Shown here in pieces: positions 8,354-18,342 of a stretch of 64,000 bases of DNA; position 1 is the stretch's first letter; each line of letters starts with the position of its first letter. Source of the stretch: Denitrobaculum sp965225735 (lineage in GTDB: Bacteria > Pseudomonadota > Alphaproteobacteria > Kiloniellales > Kiloniellaceae); assembly GCA_965225735.1 (NCBI GenBank), contig CBDDBN010000025.1, positions 248,001 to 312,000 of the forward strand, in the 5' to 3' direction. The position numbers and the translations under genes were made by a program. Under the pieces are notes generated by a model. That model was not told the origin of the DNA and did no database searches. It saw nothing but the letters and a program-made list of their open reading frames with translations.

Positions 8354-8548
8354 TAGAAATTTGGAGGATCGACCGTGTGTCGGCTCGCCCCCAAATCCAC
8401 TGGACCGTATCGAGGGTCTGGCGGCCGTTCTTAGAAGGATCGACGGTTACCAGACCTGGAAGACGCGGTGAATCGAGGGATGAGGACGGCGCGATCTCTC
8501 TGATCTCGTCGGGCCCGGTGCAGCTCCCCACTGCACCGGGCTTTTTTT
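8354..8548 (+). ncRNA. Candidate small RNA ending in a strong terminator
   Basis: This gap (8188-8549) has no convincing gene, yet on the plus strand it ends in a textbook terminator and contains a hairpin at 8415-8456: stem GGTCTGG/CCAGACC with an inner CCGT/ACGG and a purine-rich loop. The motif GGATCGAC occurs twice (8366 and 8437). A TATAGA hexamer at 8352 could be a -10 box. No tRNA, 4.5S, 6S or RNase P signature was recognised. The neighbouring gene on the right is convergent, so the terminator needs some upstream plus-strand transcript; this is why an RNA gene is proposed. Confidence 0.35.
8513..8548 (+). terminator. Rho-independent terminator
   Basis: Perfect 11-bp stem GCCCGGTGCAG/CTGCACCGGGC with a 7-nt loop, followed by seven T on the plus strand. 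It would end the candidate small RNA. Confidence 0.85.
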
Positions 8549-8549
8549 G

Positions 8550-8975
8550 CTAAACGCCAAAGAGACCGATCACCGCGCCCTGGATCAGCAGCACGCCCAA
8601 CCAGTGCCCGCTGTCGATCAGGGTGAGCGATGGCTTGGCACTCTGAAAACCGTGGTTCACCAGCATGGCCATCAGGATAAAGCCGAACCAGATGCAGAGC
8701 GCGGCAATCAAGCCGTTCCCAAGCGTCACCGACACGCCCTCCTCCGCCAAAATCAGGTGTCCCATCACCCCGGCCAGCATAAAGGCCATCAACAGCTGCG
8801 CGAGGAAAGCGACGATGTAGATCCTGGGCGTCGACTCCGCCTTGACCTGTTCTGGCGTCTTGCCAAGCGCCGCCATCCAGGGCTTCGCCAGGCTCATGTA
8901 GTAGATCGACCCGAAGGCGTAGGACGCGATACCGGCCACCAGGACCGCAATGTAGTTGATACCGGAAAAAAGCAT
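8550..8975 (-). CDS. DUF1761-like four-helix membrane protein
   Basis: A 141-residue protein with four hydrophobic segments, starting MLFSGINYIAVLVAGIASYA with a conserved-looking FGSIYYMSLAKPWMAALGK loop, then helices near residues 55-75, 85-105 and 120-140. Pattern and length fit the DUF1761 family, whose role is unknown. The ATG at 8975 follows AGGAG by 4-5 nt; the in-frame extension upstream to 9092 lacks a site and looks non-coding. Convergent with the terminator at 8513-8548. Confidence 0.7.
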   Translation of the reverse strand: MLFSGINYIAVLVAGIASYAFGSIYYMSLAKPWMAALGKTPEQVKAESTPRIYIVAFLAQLLMAFMLAGVMGHLILAEEGVSVTLGNGLIAALCIWFGFILMAMLVNHGFQSAKPSLTLIDSGHWLGVLLIQGAVIGLFGV

Positions 8976-9397
8976 GTCTCCTGATCTCCCCCTCGGAGCT
9001 ATTTGCCATTCGAAGCACGGCTGCGCCTGACCCGCCGCAGCCTGCATTCGATTGTAGCCCAAAGCAGAATGGGCCGCGAGACCAGCCCACAAGCATCAAG
9101 GTTTGCGGGAAGACTCCCGTCAAAAAGTCAAAGAAAGTCCCGACCTTTGATGAATGCATGCCCTAATGCGCGCAAAAGCTAGATCGGGGCACACGAAAAC
9201 CGTGCTTCGCCTTCAGGTAGGCAAGAAAATTCAAAATTACACGCTTTTATATAATAAACAACACCATGAAACTGGTTTTTATATTTATAAGTTCAAGGAA
9301 AATCAGAGTATACAGTCCAGAATCAGTTAACTTTATTTTATTATATTTTTATTTAACTCCAAAATAACTACCAACGAAACGCAGGGGCCGTGAGTCA
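8976..9397. other. AT-rich intergenic region ahead of the chemoreceptor gene
   Basis: No coding region is supported in 8976-9397. From about 9230 to 9370 the sequence is strongly AT-rich with runs such as TTTATTTTATTATATTTTTA, in contrast to the GC-rich surroundings. It probably carries the promoter of the divergent sensor gene; I cannot place -35/-10 boxes with confidence. Confidence 0.5.
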
Positions 9398-11492
9398 ATG
9401 CTGGGGCAACTTTTTTCGATGAGCAAGAATCCGGTCGATCAAACACTCGAGCAAGCGCTCGATGCCGTCGTCTCGATCGACGGGAAAAACCGCGTCACCT
9501 TCTTCAACAAAGCCGCGGAACAGCTTTGGGGCTACGACCGAAGCGAGGTGATTGGACAAAACGTCAAGATGCTGGTGCCTGAAGAGATCCGCGCCGGTCA
9601 CGACGAACTGGTCAATGCCAATCGGACAACGGGCGTAGATAAAATCGTCGGAACGTCGCGCGACGTCGAGATCCAAAGGAAAGACAACAGCCGGGTCTGG
9701 GCGAACCTATCGCTATCGAAGGTCAAGCACGGCGGCGCGATCAGCTATACGGCGTTCGTCAAAGACATCACGAAGGAACGTGAATCCCGAGAGCGGATCA
9801 CCCAAACCCTCGAGCAGGCTCTCGATGCCGTCGTGACGATTGACAATGATAACATCGTCACCTTCTTCAATGCGGCCGCAGAACGGCTCTGGGGCTACAC
9901 GCGGGAAGAAGTTGTCGGTGAAAACGTCAAGATGCTGGTGCCTGATGAGATCCGGGCAGGGCATGATGATCTCGTCAACGCGAACCGGACGACAGGCAAC
10001 GACAAGATCGTCGGCACCTCGCGCGACGTGGAGATCCAGCGAAAAGAAGGCAACCGGATATGGGCGAACCTCTCCCTCTCCAAAGTCAATGTGGGCGGAC
10101 AAATCAGCTACACGGCATTTGTCAAAGACATCACGGAAGAGCGTAAGGCCCGCGAGATGATCAACCAGACGCTGGAGCAGGCGCTGGATGCGGTCGTGAC
10201 CATTGATGAAAACAACATTGTGACCTTTTTCAACGGTGCAGCAGAACGACTTTGGGGGTTACGAGCGCTCCGAGGTCCTGGGCCAAAACGTCAAGATGCT
10301 GGTGCCAGACGAGATCCAGGCGGATCACGACCAGAACGTCAACGCCAATCGCACGACAGGACAGGATAAAATTGTCGGAACCAGCCGCGAGGTCCCTGTC
10401 CAGAGAAAGGACGGAACCCGGGTTTGGGGCGCGCTCTCTCTGTCGAAAGTGAAGCTGGATAACGAGATTGTCTACACAGCATTCGTCAAGGACGTCGACG
10501 AAGAGGTCAGGCGCCGGGATCAGTTCAAGCTGCTTTCGCTGGTCGCGAATGAAACCGACAACTCCGTCGTCATAACCGGCCCGGAAGGCCTGATCGAATA
10601 TGTCAATCCAGGCTTCTCCAGACTCACCGGCTATTCCACGGAACAGGTGCACGGCAAGAAGCCTGGCGACGTCCTCCAGGGCGAACATACGTCGCCCGAG
10701 ACGATCGCAAACATCCGCGAGAAACTGCAGGCAAAACAGCCGTTCTATGAAGAAATCCTGAATTACTCGGCCAGCGGTGAACCCTATTGGATTTCCCTGT
10801 CGATCAATCCGGTCTTCGACGAAGCAGGCAACCTCAGCAAGTTCATATCGGTCCAGGCCAATATCACCGATACGAAGATCGAAGCTCTGGCATCGACAGC
10901 GCGGATCGAAGCCATCCGGCAATCCAATGCCGTTATCGAGTGGAGCGCCAACGGTCAGGTCGCCGACATCAATGACTTTGCGCAGAAGCTGCTGAAGACC
11001 GAGGGCGACGACAGCCCCGTGCTCAACCTTTCGAAGTTCGTGTCCAGCGACGAACTACAGAAGTTGAAGCAAGGCACGCCTGTGGCAAAGGAGTTCTCCC
11101 TGGAGAACAACGATCAACAGACCATCTGGCTGTCAGCGACCTTTCAGCCGATCGTGGATGTCTCGGGCACCCTCGATCGCATCGTCCTGAACGCCTCCGA
11201 TGCAACGGCCCGGCGGGTCGCGATTGCGCAGTCTACAGAACTGATGACCAGCGTTCTCGACCGGATCGATGGCGTCGCTTCGCAGATCAATCAGCTCTCC
11301 TCTCAGACCAACCTGCTCTCACTCAACGCGACGATCGAAGCGGCACGCGCCGGTGAGCATGGCCGCGGCTTCGCGGTGGTGGCTGAGGAGGTCCGGGAAC
11401 TGGCCGGCAGATCTTCAGGCTCAGCCACGGAAATCGGCAATCTGATCTCAGAAACCAGAACCCAGATCGAAAAGCTCGACCGCGCCGGCTAA
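9398..11492 (+). pseudogene. Soluble multi-PAS methyl-accepting chemoreceptor with a +1 frameshift
   Basis: Two frames make one protein of about 697 residues. Three nearly identical PAS units come first (each with QTLEQALDAVVTIDxxNIVTFFN, RLWGY, GQNVKMLVPDEI, NRTTG.DKIVGTSR), then two more PAS domains, then a short MCP signalling hairpin (SSQTNLLSLNATIEAARAGE, GRGFAVVAEEVRELA). There are no membrane segments. Reading breaks in the third PAS at a five-G run, 10254-10258; removing one G restores RLWGYERSEV exactly as in the other copies. It is therefore either a sequencing error, a recent mutation or a slippery site. The MCP domain is cut short after the hairpin tip, as in Aer-like or PAS-only soluble receptors. 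Role: sensing redox or a small ligand to steer chemotaxis. Confidence 0.8.
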
Positions 11493-11624
11493 GGGGCCTC
11501 GGACCGACGACGAAACCGCCTTTCCAACCGGGAACTGGAAAGGCGGTTGAACGGCTTCTATAACTTGCAGCTGCGCGAAAGTTTCGCGTTATAGATACAA
11601 ACAGCTGCGAGCCCCCTTCCCCCT

Positions 11625-12572
11625 ATGTTGGCGTTCCGAAACAGAAAACCCTGGGCTACGGCCATTATTGCTCTATTAGGCCCTGTCGTATCGATGCTCT
11701 ATCTCGGACGGGGCCGACTGGCAATCTGCTACCAGCTTTCGCTCGCAGTCGTTCTTACAGCTCTCATTATGGGAATCCACCACGGCGCAATCGGAGTTGG
11801 TTTTCAATCCGGAATGATGATCTCGTTGGCACTGGTCTACGGCATCGGCTTTGTGCACAGCCTGCTCGTCGCGCGAAGAGTTCAAGGCGAGAAGTCTCCC
11901 GTTTGGTTTGCGCGATGGTACTGGGTGTTCCTGCTGGCTATCCTGCTACCTACAGCGATCTCATCTTCGATCCGTTGGTTCTTGTGGGAACCCTTCGACC
12001 TTCCATCAGGCTCCATGAAGCCGGCGCTTCAAGTCGGAGATATGGTTTACGTATCGAAATATACGTACGGGTTTTCACCCTATTCGACCCCCTTCAACCT
12101 TGGGATTGTTCCGTTGCCACCGTTCGGCGACGAACCCGCGCGTGGTGACATTGCCGTTTTCAAACATCCTTCGGATACCGGAACGGACTACATCAAACGA
12201 ATAATCGGCTTGCCAGGCGATCGCATACAGATGGTCGATGGTGTGTTACAAATAAACGGCCAGGCGGTCACGCGGCGCGCAGTGGAAAGCGCGCCGGAAG
12301 ACATCGGGTATTACGGAGAGAAGTTGCAGCGTTACATCGAGATACTTCCAGGCGGTATCAGTTATCCGATCCTCGAAGAAAGTGATAATGGCATCGACGA
12401 CAACACCCGCTTGTTCGAAGTTCCGGAGAACCACTACTTCGCGTTAGGAGACAACCGCGACAATAGTCGTGACAGCCGCATTTTCGGTTCTATCCCCAAG
12501 GAAAATCTGGTGGGCCGCCTTTCGCTCATCTTCTGGAACGAAGAGGACCGGCGCCTGAAGTTTCTCGACTAG
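11625..12572 (+). CDS. lepB: Signal peptidase I
   Basis: A 315-residue protein. The first 120 residues hold several hydrophobic helices (about 13-28, 33-55, 62-83, 99-119), more than the usual one or two. The catalytic Ser130 is in LPSGSMKPAL, and the general-base Lys191 in DYIKRIIGLPGDR; box E, GDNRDNSRDSR, is at residues 275-285. It cleaves N-terminal signal peptides of exported proteins at the periplasmic face. The extra N-terminal membrane region suggests a second, specialised SPase beside a housekeeping one. The gene stands alone between the chemoreceptor and the hydrolase. Confidence 0.9.
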   Translation: MLAFRNRKPWATAIIALLGPVVSMLYLGRGRLAICYQLSLAVVLTALIMGIHHGAIGVGFQSGMMISLALVYGIGFVHSLLVARRVQGEKSPVWFARWYWVFLLAILLPTAISSSIRWFLWEPFDLPSGSMKPALQVGDMVYVSKYTYGFSPYSTPFNLGIVPLPPFGDEPARGDIAVFKHPSDTGTDYIKRIIGLPGDRIQMVDGVLQINGQAVTRRAVESAPEDIGYYGEKLQRYIEILPGGISYPILEESDNGIDDNTRLFEVPENHYFALGDNRDNSRDSRIFGSIPKENLVGRLSLIFWNEEDRRLKFLD

Positions 12573-12595
12573 GTCTTTTCGTGACACTGCATCAC

Positions 12596-13414
12596 TCAAG
12601 CCTCCAGGCCTTCTAAGAAACCTGCAAGCAGTCTTGCGCAGTCTTCGGCGTGGCTGGTGATCAGGAAGTGGTTCGCGCCCGTCACCACAGCGGGCCGAAC
12701 GTTGGGTAAGGCCACCTCCAGGGCGTCGGTGATCTGCAGCATGGCCGGGCAGGCTTCCCCGCCACGAACCAGCAACACCGGCATATCGAGCTTTGCGTAG
12801 TCGCTTTTAGTGGCGCGAAACTCAAAGGCAGAGCGCCAGTCCAGCACGTTGGCGTAGGCCGTCTTACGGCAATAGTTCCGCACCGCGTCCGGCATGGCGT
12901 CGAAAACCCCGGCCCCGCCCCAGAAGTCAATGATGCGGCCCGCCGCATCCTTCTCACCTGCATCGTATGCCGCTTCGAACGCCTGGCTCATGCGAAGCAC
13001 TTTATCGTACGCCGCCTGCCCGACCTGCTCCCGGATCAACTCCAGCGGATTGGCTTCGAAGACCGCAATGCTGAGAACATCGATCCGCCCGGCCAGAGCG
13101 CTCGCCAGCGCGATAGTGCCGCCGAAGGAGTGCCCAACCAGGTGAAGCGGCTGGCCGACTTCCGCAGCGACGCGCTCAACAACACGGACCTCATGGTCGA
13201 TGCCGAGATCGCCGAGGCCGCGGGTTTCCTCGGTCGCGCCGTAGCCGCAGAGACTGGTCGCCGCCATGCGATAGCGCGCCGGCAAAAGATTTTGCATGGG
13301 ACGCCAGGCGGCCGGCGTGCTGAAGGAACCGGGAACGAAAAGAACGGCCTGCCCGGAGCCAGTGACCTGGTAGTCAATATTCCTACCGTCGCAGGTAATC
13401 ATAAGCCGCCCCAT
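12596..13414 (-). CDS. Alpha/beta-hydrolase
   Basis: A 272-residue cytosolic hydrolase: VLFVPGSFSTPAAW (oxyanion region), nucleophile elbow LVGHSFGGTIA (G-x-S-x-G), VLLVRGGEACP in the position of the acid strand and GANHFLITSHAE with the His. The acid residue is probably the Glu of GGEA, where Asp is more common. Substrate unknown. The ATG at 13414 is preferred because longer readings overlap the LysR gene; no strong ribosome site is present. It lies 40 bp after the LysR gene on the same strand. Confidence 0.75.
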   Translation of the reverse strand: MGRLMITCDGRNIDYQVTGSGQAVLFVPGSFSTPAAWRPMQNLLPARYRMAATSLCGYGATEETRGLGDLGIDHEVRVVERVAAEVGQPLHLVGHSFGGTIALASALAGRIDVLSIAVFEANPLELIREQVGQAAYDKVLRMSQAFEAAYDAGEKDAAGRIIDFWGGAGVFDAMPDAVRNYCRKTAYANVLDWRSAFEFRATKSDYAKLDMPVLLVRGGEACPAMLQITDALEVALPNVRPAVVTGANHFLITSHAEDCARLLAGFLEGLEA

Positions 13415-13454
13415 TACAGATTTCGCGGGAGCATGAACGAGCGCTGTATGGCGA

Positions 13455-14378
13455 TCAACCGCTTCGAGCCCCAGAAGCTTCTGGCACCCGTTCGGCGGCG
13501 AAGGCATCCGCCAGGAAACCGATCAGGGCGCGAACCCGCCTCGGCAGGTCGCGCCCACCGGGGTAAACGATCTGGAGCGAGCTGGCAGGCTGTTCAAAGG
13601 CCGACAGCAACTCGACCAACCGGCCCGCGGCAAGATCCTCCCGAATATCCCAAATCGCCTTGAGCGCAAGACCGTGCCCTTCCAGGCACCAGTGACGCAC
13701 CAGACTGCCATCGTTGGCCAGACGATTGCCGCGCACAAAGTAACGACGGCGCGTTCCGTCGATCACGAAAGGCCACTCCTGGTCGATCGTCTCACCGAAG
13801 CGCATAAGCAGGCAATTGTGTTTGGCCAGATCGTCCGGGTGTTCGGGGGCGCCGAAACGCTCCAGATAAGCCGGGGCCGCACAGACTAAGCGCCGACTGA
13901 GACCGAGCCGGCGCGCCTTCAAAGAGCTGTCTTTCAGATCACCGAACCGAATGCCAAGGTCGATTCCCTGGGCCACCAGATCAATGTAGCTGTCGCTCAA
14001 AGTGAGGTCGATGGCGACCTCCGGATGCGCCGCCATGAAACGATCCAGCATCCGCACGACCGAGTGACGGCCGAGATCGAGGGGCGCACTGATCCGAACC
14101 GGCCCAGAGAGCTGCTCCACGCCCAGTCGGACACGCGCCTCCAGATCGCTGGCCTCGTTGACCAAATCGCGTGCGCCTTCCAGGAGCAGCCGCCCCTCGT
14201 CGGTTAAGCTGATCGCGCGGGTCGTGCGGTTCAGCAAACGCGCGCCGTAGTGCGCTTCCAGACCCGCAAGACGTTCGGTTACGGCCGCGGGCGAGAGGCC
14301 GAAGTCGCGCCCTGCCGCTGCCATGCCCCCTTTTTCCACGATGCGCAGGAACAGCGCCAGATTGGCAAGACGATCCAT
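13455..14378 (-). CDS. LysR-family transcriptional regulator
   Basis: A 307-residue protein with the N-terminal winged helix-turn-helix (MDRLANLALFLRIVEKGGMA ... SPAAVTERLAGLEAHYG, residues 1-60) and a substrate-binding domain (VRISAPLDLGRHSVVRMLDRF from about residue 94). It is divergent from the zinc-type oxidoreductase gene at 14512, the usual layout in which a LysR protein controls its neighbour and itself from the 133-bp shared promoter region. The inducer is unknown. Confidence 0.9.
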   Translation of the reverse strand: MDRLANLALFLRIVEKGGMAAAGRDFGLSPAAVTERLAGLEAHYGARLLNRTTRAISLTDEGRLLLEGARDLVNEASDLEARVRLGVEQLSGPVRISAPLDLGRHSVVRMLDRFMAAHPEVAIDLTLSDSYIDLVAQGIDLGIRFGDLKDSSLKARRLGLSRRLVCAAPAYLERFGAPEHPDDLAKHNCLLMRFGETIDQEWPFVIDGTRRRYFVRGNRLANDGSLVRHWCLEGHGLALKAIWDIREDLAAGRLVELLSAFEQPASSLQIVYPGGRDLPRRVRALIGFLADAFAAERVPEASGARSG

Positions 14379-14511
14379 TATTCAGGTTTCCCGAATTATC
14401 TTTCTAGATTTCTCTCAATTATTCCAACTTCTAACAAGACCTAGATTGCGGATCATTGGAACGCCGCTTTGACACCTGTCGAAATCCACACCGACAAAAC
14501 TGGAGAAAACC

Positions 14512-15522
14512 ATGAAGGCCGTCGCCCTGACCCGTTATCTGCCAATCGAGGATCCGGAGTCTTTCATAGACCTGGACCTGCCCAAGCCCACCCCTGAAGG
14601 CCGGGACATCCTCGTCGCGGTAAAAGCGATTGCCGTCAATCCGGTCGACACGAAAGTTCGCGCCCCGAAAGTTCAGGTGGAGCAGACACCGCGCGTGCTT
14701 GGTTGGGATGCCAGCGGCGTGGTCGAAGCGGTCGGCCCGGAGGCCACGCTTTTCAAAGTTGGAGATGAAGTTTACTACGCCGGCGATATCACGCGCGCCG
14801 GCAGCAACGCGGAGTTCCAGCTGGTCGACGAGCGGATCGTCGGGCATAAGCCGCAAAGCCTCGGCCACGCCGAAGCGGCGGCCCTGCCACTTACTGCAAT
14901 CACGGCCTATGAGGCCTTCTTCGACCGGCTCGAGATTGACCGCGATGGCGCGGATAAAGGACAAAGCATCCTGCTGATCGGTGGCGCCGGCGGCGTGGGC
15001 TCGATCGGCATCCAGCTTGCTAAACGCGCCGGACTGACCGTCATCGCCACGGCGTCACGTCCGGAGACAATCGCCTGGGTGAAGGAACTGGGGGCCGACC
15101 ACGTTGTCAGCCATCGTGAACCCATGGTCGAGCAGGTCCGCGCCCTTGGGTTCCAGCATCTGGACCACATCGCGATCTTCAATGACATGCGCCACTGGGA
15201 AGAAGCGGTCGAGCTCATCCGGCCTCAAGGCGGTATCGTCTCCATCGACGATACACATCTGCCGATGCCCATGGATGGCATGAAGATGAAGGCCGCAAGT
15301 CTGCATTGGGAATTCATGTTCGCCCGGGCAATGCATCAGACTCCGGACATGATCGAGCAGCACAAGTTGCTCAATCACGTGGCGGCGGAAATCGACGCCG
15401 GGCATATCCGCACCACACTCGCCGAAGTCCTGGAGCCCATCAGCGCGGCGAACCTGCGCAAGGCGCATGGGATGATCGAGGCCGGAACGGCAAAGGGTAA
15501 GATTGTGCTGGAAGGTTTCTAA
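14512..15522 (+). CDS. Quinone oxidoreductase-like zinc-type alcohol dehydrogenase family protein
   Basis: A 336-residue medium-chain dehydrogenase/reductase. GroES-like part: VAVKAIAVNPVDTKVR and LGWDASGVVEAVGP; Rossmann part: ILLIGGAGGVGSIGIQLAKR (NADPH-binding AxxGxxG type). The catalytic-zinc Cys of true alcohol dehydrogenases is replaced (NPVDTK), so it is a zinc-independent, quinone-reductase-like member. It probably reduces an electrophilic carbonyl or quinone. Divergent LysR gene likely regulates it. Confidence 0.88.
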   Translation: MKAVALTRYLPIEDPESFIDLDLPKPTPEGRDILVAVKAIAVNPVDTKVRAPKVQVEQTPRVLGWDASGVVEAVGPEATLFKVGDEVYYAGDITRAGSNAEFQLVDERIVGHKPQSLGHAEAAALPLTAITAYEAFFDRLEIDRDGADKGQSILLIGGAGGVGSIGIQLAKRAGLTVIATASRPETIAWVKELGADHVVSHREPMVEQVRALGFQHLDHIAIFNDMRHWEEAVELIRPQGGIVSIDDTHLPMPMDGMKMKAASLHWEFMFARAMHQTPDMIEQHKLLNHVAAEIDAGHIRTTLAEVLEPISAANLRKAHGMIEAGTAKGKIVLEGF

Positions 15523-15583
15523 TCGGAAATCGAAAGCCAAAAAAAAGAACTCTGAGACGCAGGAGATCGGCCGGCCGATCGTG

Positions 15584-15982
15584 TCAATCGGTCTCCTCGT
15601 CGCTTCGATACGGCCGCTGCAGCAGGCGGCGCAGAGTGTTAACACGGATGGGTTTCGCGATCGGGCTTATCCTCACTTTGCTGGAGCGGCCAATGGCCAG
15701 TTTATCCGCCATCAGCGCATAGCGCGGATCATAACCGGTGGCGAGGACAACATGAACGGGATGGTCTTGCTCCGCGAGCCAGCTGATGATTTCGATGCCG
15801 TCCATGTCCGGCATCACCAGATCCAGGACGATCAGATCAGGCTTGAAGGAACCGAACAGAGTCTGGAATCCGAAGGGGTCTTGCAGGGTTTCAACAAGAT
15901 AGCCCTCCTGTTCGGCGACATTGCGCACGTATTCACAGAATTCCGGCTCGTCGTCGAGAACGAGCAATCGCTTTTGCGTCAT
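15584..15982 (-). CDS. Stand-alone response regulator receiver protein
   Basis: A 132-residue single receiver domain: LLVLDDEPEF (acidic pocket), DLIVLDLVMPDMDG with phospho-acceptor Asp near residue 54, LATGY (Thr/Ser switch) and SPIAKP (Lys). There is no output domain, so it acts by protein contact. Its start overlaps the stop of the hybrid kinase upstream by 4 bp (ATGA), which points to that kinase as its partner. Confidence 0.88.
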   Translation of the reverse strand: MTQKRLLVLDDEPEFCEYVRNVAEQEGYLVETLQDPFGFQTLFGSFKPDLIVLDLVMPDMDGIEIISWLAEQDHPVHVVLATGYDPRYALMADKLAIGRSSKVRISPIAKPIRVNTLRRLLQRPYRSDEETD

Positions 15983-18342
15983 GGTTCTCTCTCCTCCGAC
16001 GCGCCGGGAATGAGCGCCTTTGGCGCCAAGACTTCGCGAAGCTTCATCACCAAGTCCTTTTTGCGGAAGGGCTTTTGCAGCAGCACCGCATCGGCGTCCA
16101 ACCGGCCGTGATGAATGATGGCGTTCTCGGTGTAGCCCGACATGAAGAGCACCGCGGTGTCAGGCGATAAGGCTGTCACGGCGGTTGCCAGTTCTCGGCC
16201 ATTCATGCCGCCCGGCAAAACCGCGTCTGTGAGCAACAGGTCGATAACTTCGCCGCCTTGCATGAGTTTCAGCGCAGCGGGACCGCTCTCCGCCACAACG
16301 ACCCGGTAATCCAATTCGCTCAAGAGACTGCGTGCCAGCTCCCGCACCAAGGGATCGTCTTCGACGACAAGCACGCTTTGACCGGCGCCGGAAATATCGC
16401 TCACTTCGGAGTGCGTCGCTGTCTCCTGCTCGTCCTCCGTCATCGTCCGAGGCAGATAAATCTTGATCGTCGTGCCTTCACTTACTTCGCTGTATATCGA
16501 GATGTGTCCCGCCGATTGCTTCACGAAGCCATAGACCATGCTCAACCCCAGGCCACTGCCCTGCCCGACTTCTTTGGTCGTGAAGAAGGGTTCGAAAACG
16601 TGCGCCTTTACGTCATCGGACATGCCGACACCGGTGTCCGTGACCGCGATCATCACATACTGCCCCGGTGTCACCTCCACCTGCGCGGCGGCGTACTCGT
16701 CATCGATGTGCGCATTGGCCGTCTCAATTGTCAGCTTGCCGCCTTCGGGCATGGAATCGCGCGCATTGATCGCCAGGTTGAGCATGGCGTTCTCAATCTG
16801 AGACGGATCGACCTCGCAACGCCAGAGACCGGCTGCGCGGACAAACTCAAGCTCGTTGTGCTCACCAATTGCGCGACGCAGAAGGTCCTCGCAGCCACCG
16901 ATCAGACTGTTGACGTCGGTCGGCCTTGGTATCAACGGCTGCTTACGCGAGAAGGCCAGCAAACGCTGAGTCAGGAGGGCCCCACGTTCAGCGGCGCGAA
17001 CGGCTTTGGAGGCGAGGTCTACGCACTCCGGATGATCCTTGGCGCGCTCCATCACCAGATCGAGATTGCCGAGCACCACCGCTAGGATATTGTTGAAATC
17101 ATGGGCGATCCCGCCTGTGAGCTGACCAACCGCCTCCATTTTCTGAGCCTGACGAAGTTGTTCTTCGCGGCTGACCAGATCGGTCACATTCAGATGCGCG
17201 ACGAGTGTGTAGCCCTCTAACGTCTTGACCTGGTGTCCTTCGGTCCAATGGGAACTGCCGTCCGGCCAGTTAAACTTCACCCGATAGCCGCCAATCGTCT
17301 CCCCTAGCTTCAAACTCCGATGCCGCAGGACATTCGCTGCGATGAATTCCTCTTCGCGTCCCTTTGCCTCGTCAATCGAGCCGGATTGCACGATTTCTCG
17401 CTGAATCATCTCGTAGCTCATCCCGACGCGGACATTCCAGCCAGCGTTTCTGGCCAGGCTTTCGAAGGAAGAACTCCAATAGACCAGGATATCGTCGGGG
17501 TCGAAGAGACCGAAACTCACATTCAGAAGTTCCAGGGCTTTAACGAAAAACTCCTGAATGCGCTCGCGTTCCCGGATCGCTTCAACTTCTTTGGTGATAT
17601 CGTTGGCGCTGCCGCGATATCCAATAAAGCGCCCGTTTTCATCGAAGAGCGGCAGCCCACTCACCGAAATGTTGTGTGTCTTGCGGTCGACGCCGCCCTT
17701 GTATCTACAACGAAAATCGCGGAACGGCTCATTGGCCTCCACGACACGACGAAACTCATTCCAGGCAAGCTCTCTGCCATGGCGGTCGTTTATGGCCCAG
17801 AGCGTTCTACCGATCTGCTTCTCAACTTCGATCCCGCCGAGATCAGCCGCCCGTTCGGAAAGGTAGGACAAGCGCAGCTCGGAATCGGTCTCCCAGAACC
17901 AATCGGACGAGGCCGAAACAATGTCGCGAAATCTCTGTTCACTGGACCGCTGCGCCTTTTCGGCTCGCTTGTAGTCGTCAATGTCGACCATCAGCGCGTA
18001 GATCCCCTGTGCCGGGCCGCCCTGGGATACTGTCTTCGCGCCGGCCAGCGATTCTGACGCAGGCAGGTCAGGCGCATAGGTCACCGAAAACCAATGGCGC
18101 CGGCCATCCTTAAAGAGAATCTGACTTTCGAATTTGACTGTTTCCCCGGCGAGCGCACGCTCCATCATCGGGCGCGCCGTCGCGTAGAGAATGGGATCGA
18201 GAAAATCAGACGGCGATTTGCCGACAATAGCTTCGACCGTCGTGCCGAAAACTTCCGCGTAGCTGCGGTTGACGAGATTGTAACGCAGCTCAGAGTCCAA
18301 ATAAGCAATCAGAGCGGGGACGTTGTCGACAACAAGCCGCAA
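15979..18342 (-). CDS. PAS hybrid histidine kinase with C-terminal receiver
   Basis: A cytosolic sensor of at least 787 residues: PAS (1-125), PAS (about 130-265), PAS (about 270-390), HisKA with QLTGGIAHDFNNILAVVLGN (His near residue 415), HATPase with NLAINARDSMP, DTGVGM and GQGSGLGLSMVYGFV, and a receiver VLVVEDDPLVREL ... LLLTDAVLPGGMNG. The first usable codon is a TTG at 18342, but the reading frame stays open upstream and encodes SFQRNEAAL, a typical lead-in to this PAS type. The true start may thus lie farther 5', or be a rare codon. Coupled to the receiver protein at 15584. Confidence 0.85.
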   Translation of the reverse strand: MRLVVDNVPALIAYLDSELRYNLVNRSYAEVFGTTVEAIVGKSPSDFLDPILYATARPMMERALAGETVKFESQILFKDGRRHWFSVTYAPDLPASESLAGAKTVSQGGPAQGIYALMVDIDDYKRAEKAQRSSEQRFRDIVSASSDWFWETDSELRLSYLSERAADLGGIEVEKQIGRTLWAINDRHGRELAWNEFRRVVEANEPFRDFRCRYKGGVDRKTHNISVSGLPLFDENGRFIGYRGSANDITKEVEAIRERERIQEFFVKALELLNVSFGLFDPDDILVYWSSSFESLARNAGWNVRVGMSYEMIQREIVQSGSIDEAKGREEEFIAANVLRHRSLKLGETIGGYRVKFNWPDGSSHWTEGHQVKTLEGYTLVAHLNVTDLVSREEQLRQAQKMEAVGQLTGGIAHDFNNILAVVLGNLDLVMERAKDHPECVDLASKAVRAAERGALLTQRLLAFSRKQPLIPRPTDVNSLIGGCEDLLRRAIGEHNELEFVRAAGLWRCEVDPSQIENAMLNLAINARDSMPEGGKLTIETANAHIDDEYAAAQVEVTPGQYVMIAVTDTGVGMSDDVKAHVFEPFFTTKEVGQGSGLGLSMVYGFVKQSAGHISIYSEVSEGTTIKIYLPRTMTEDEQETATHSEVSDISGAGQSVLVVEDDPLVRELARSLLSELDYRVVVAESGPAALKLMQGGEVIDLLLTDAVLPGGMNGRELATAVTALSPDTAVLFMSGYTENAIIHHGRLDADAVLLQKPFRKKDLVMKLREVLAPKALIPGASEEREP

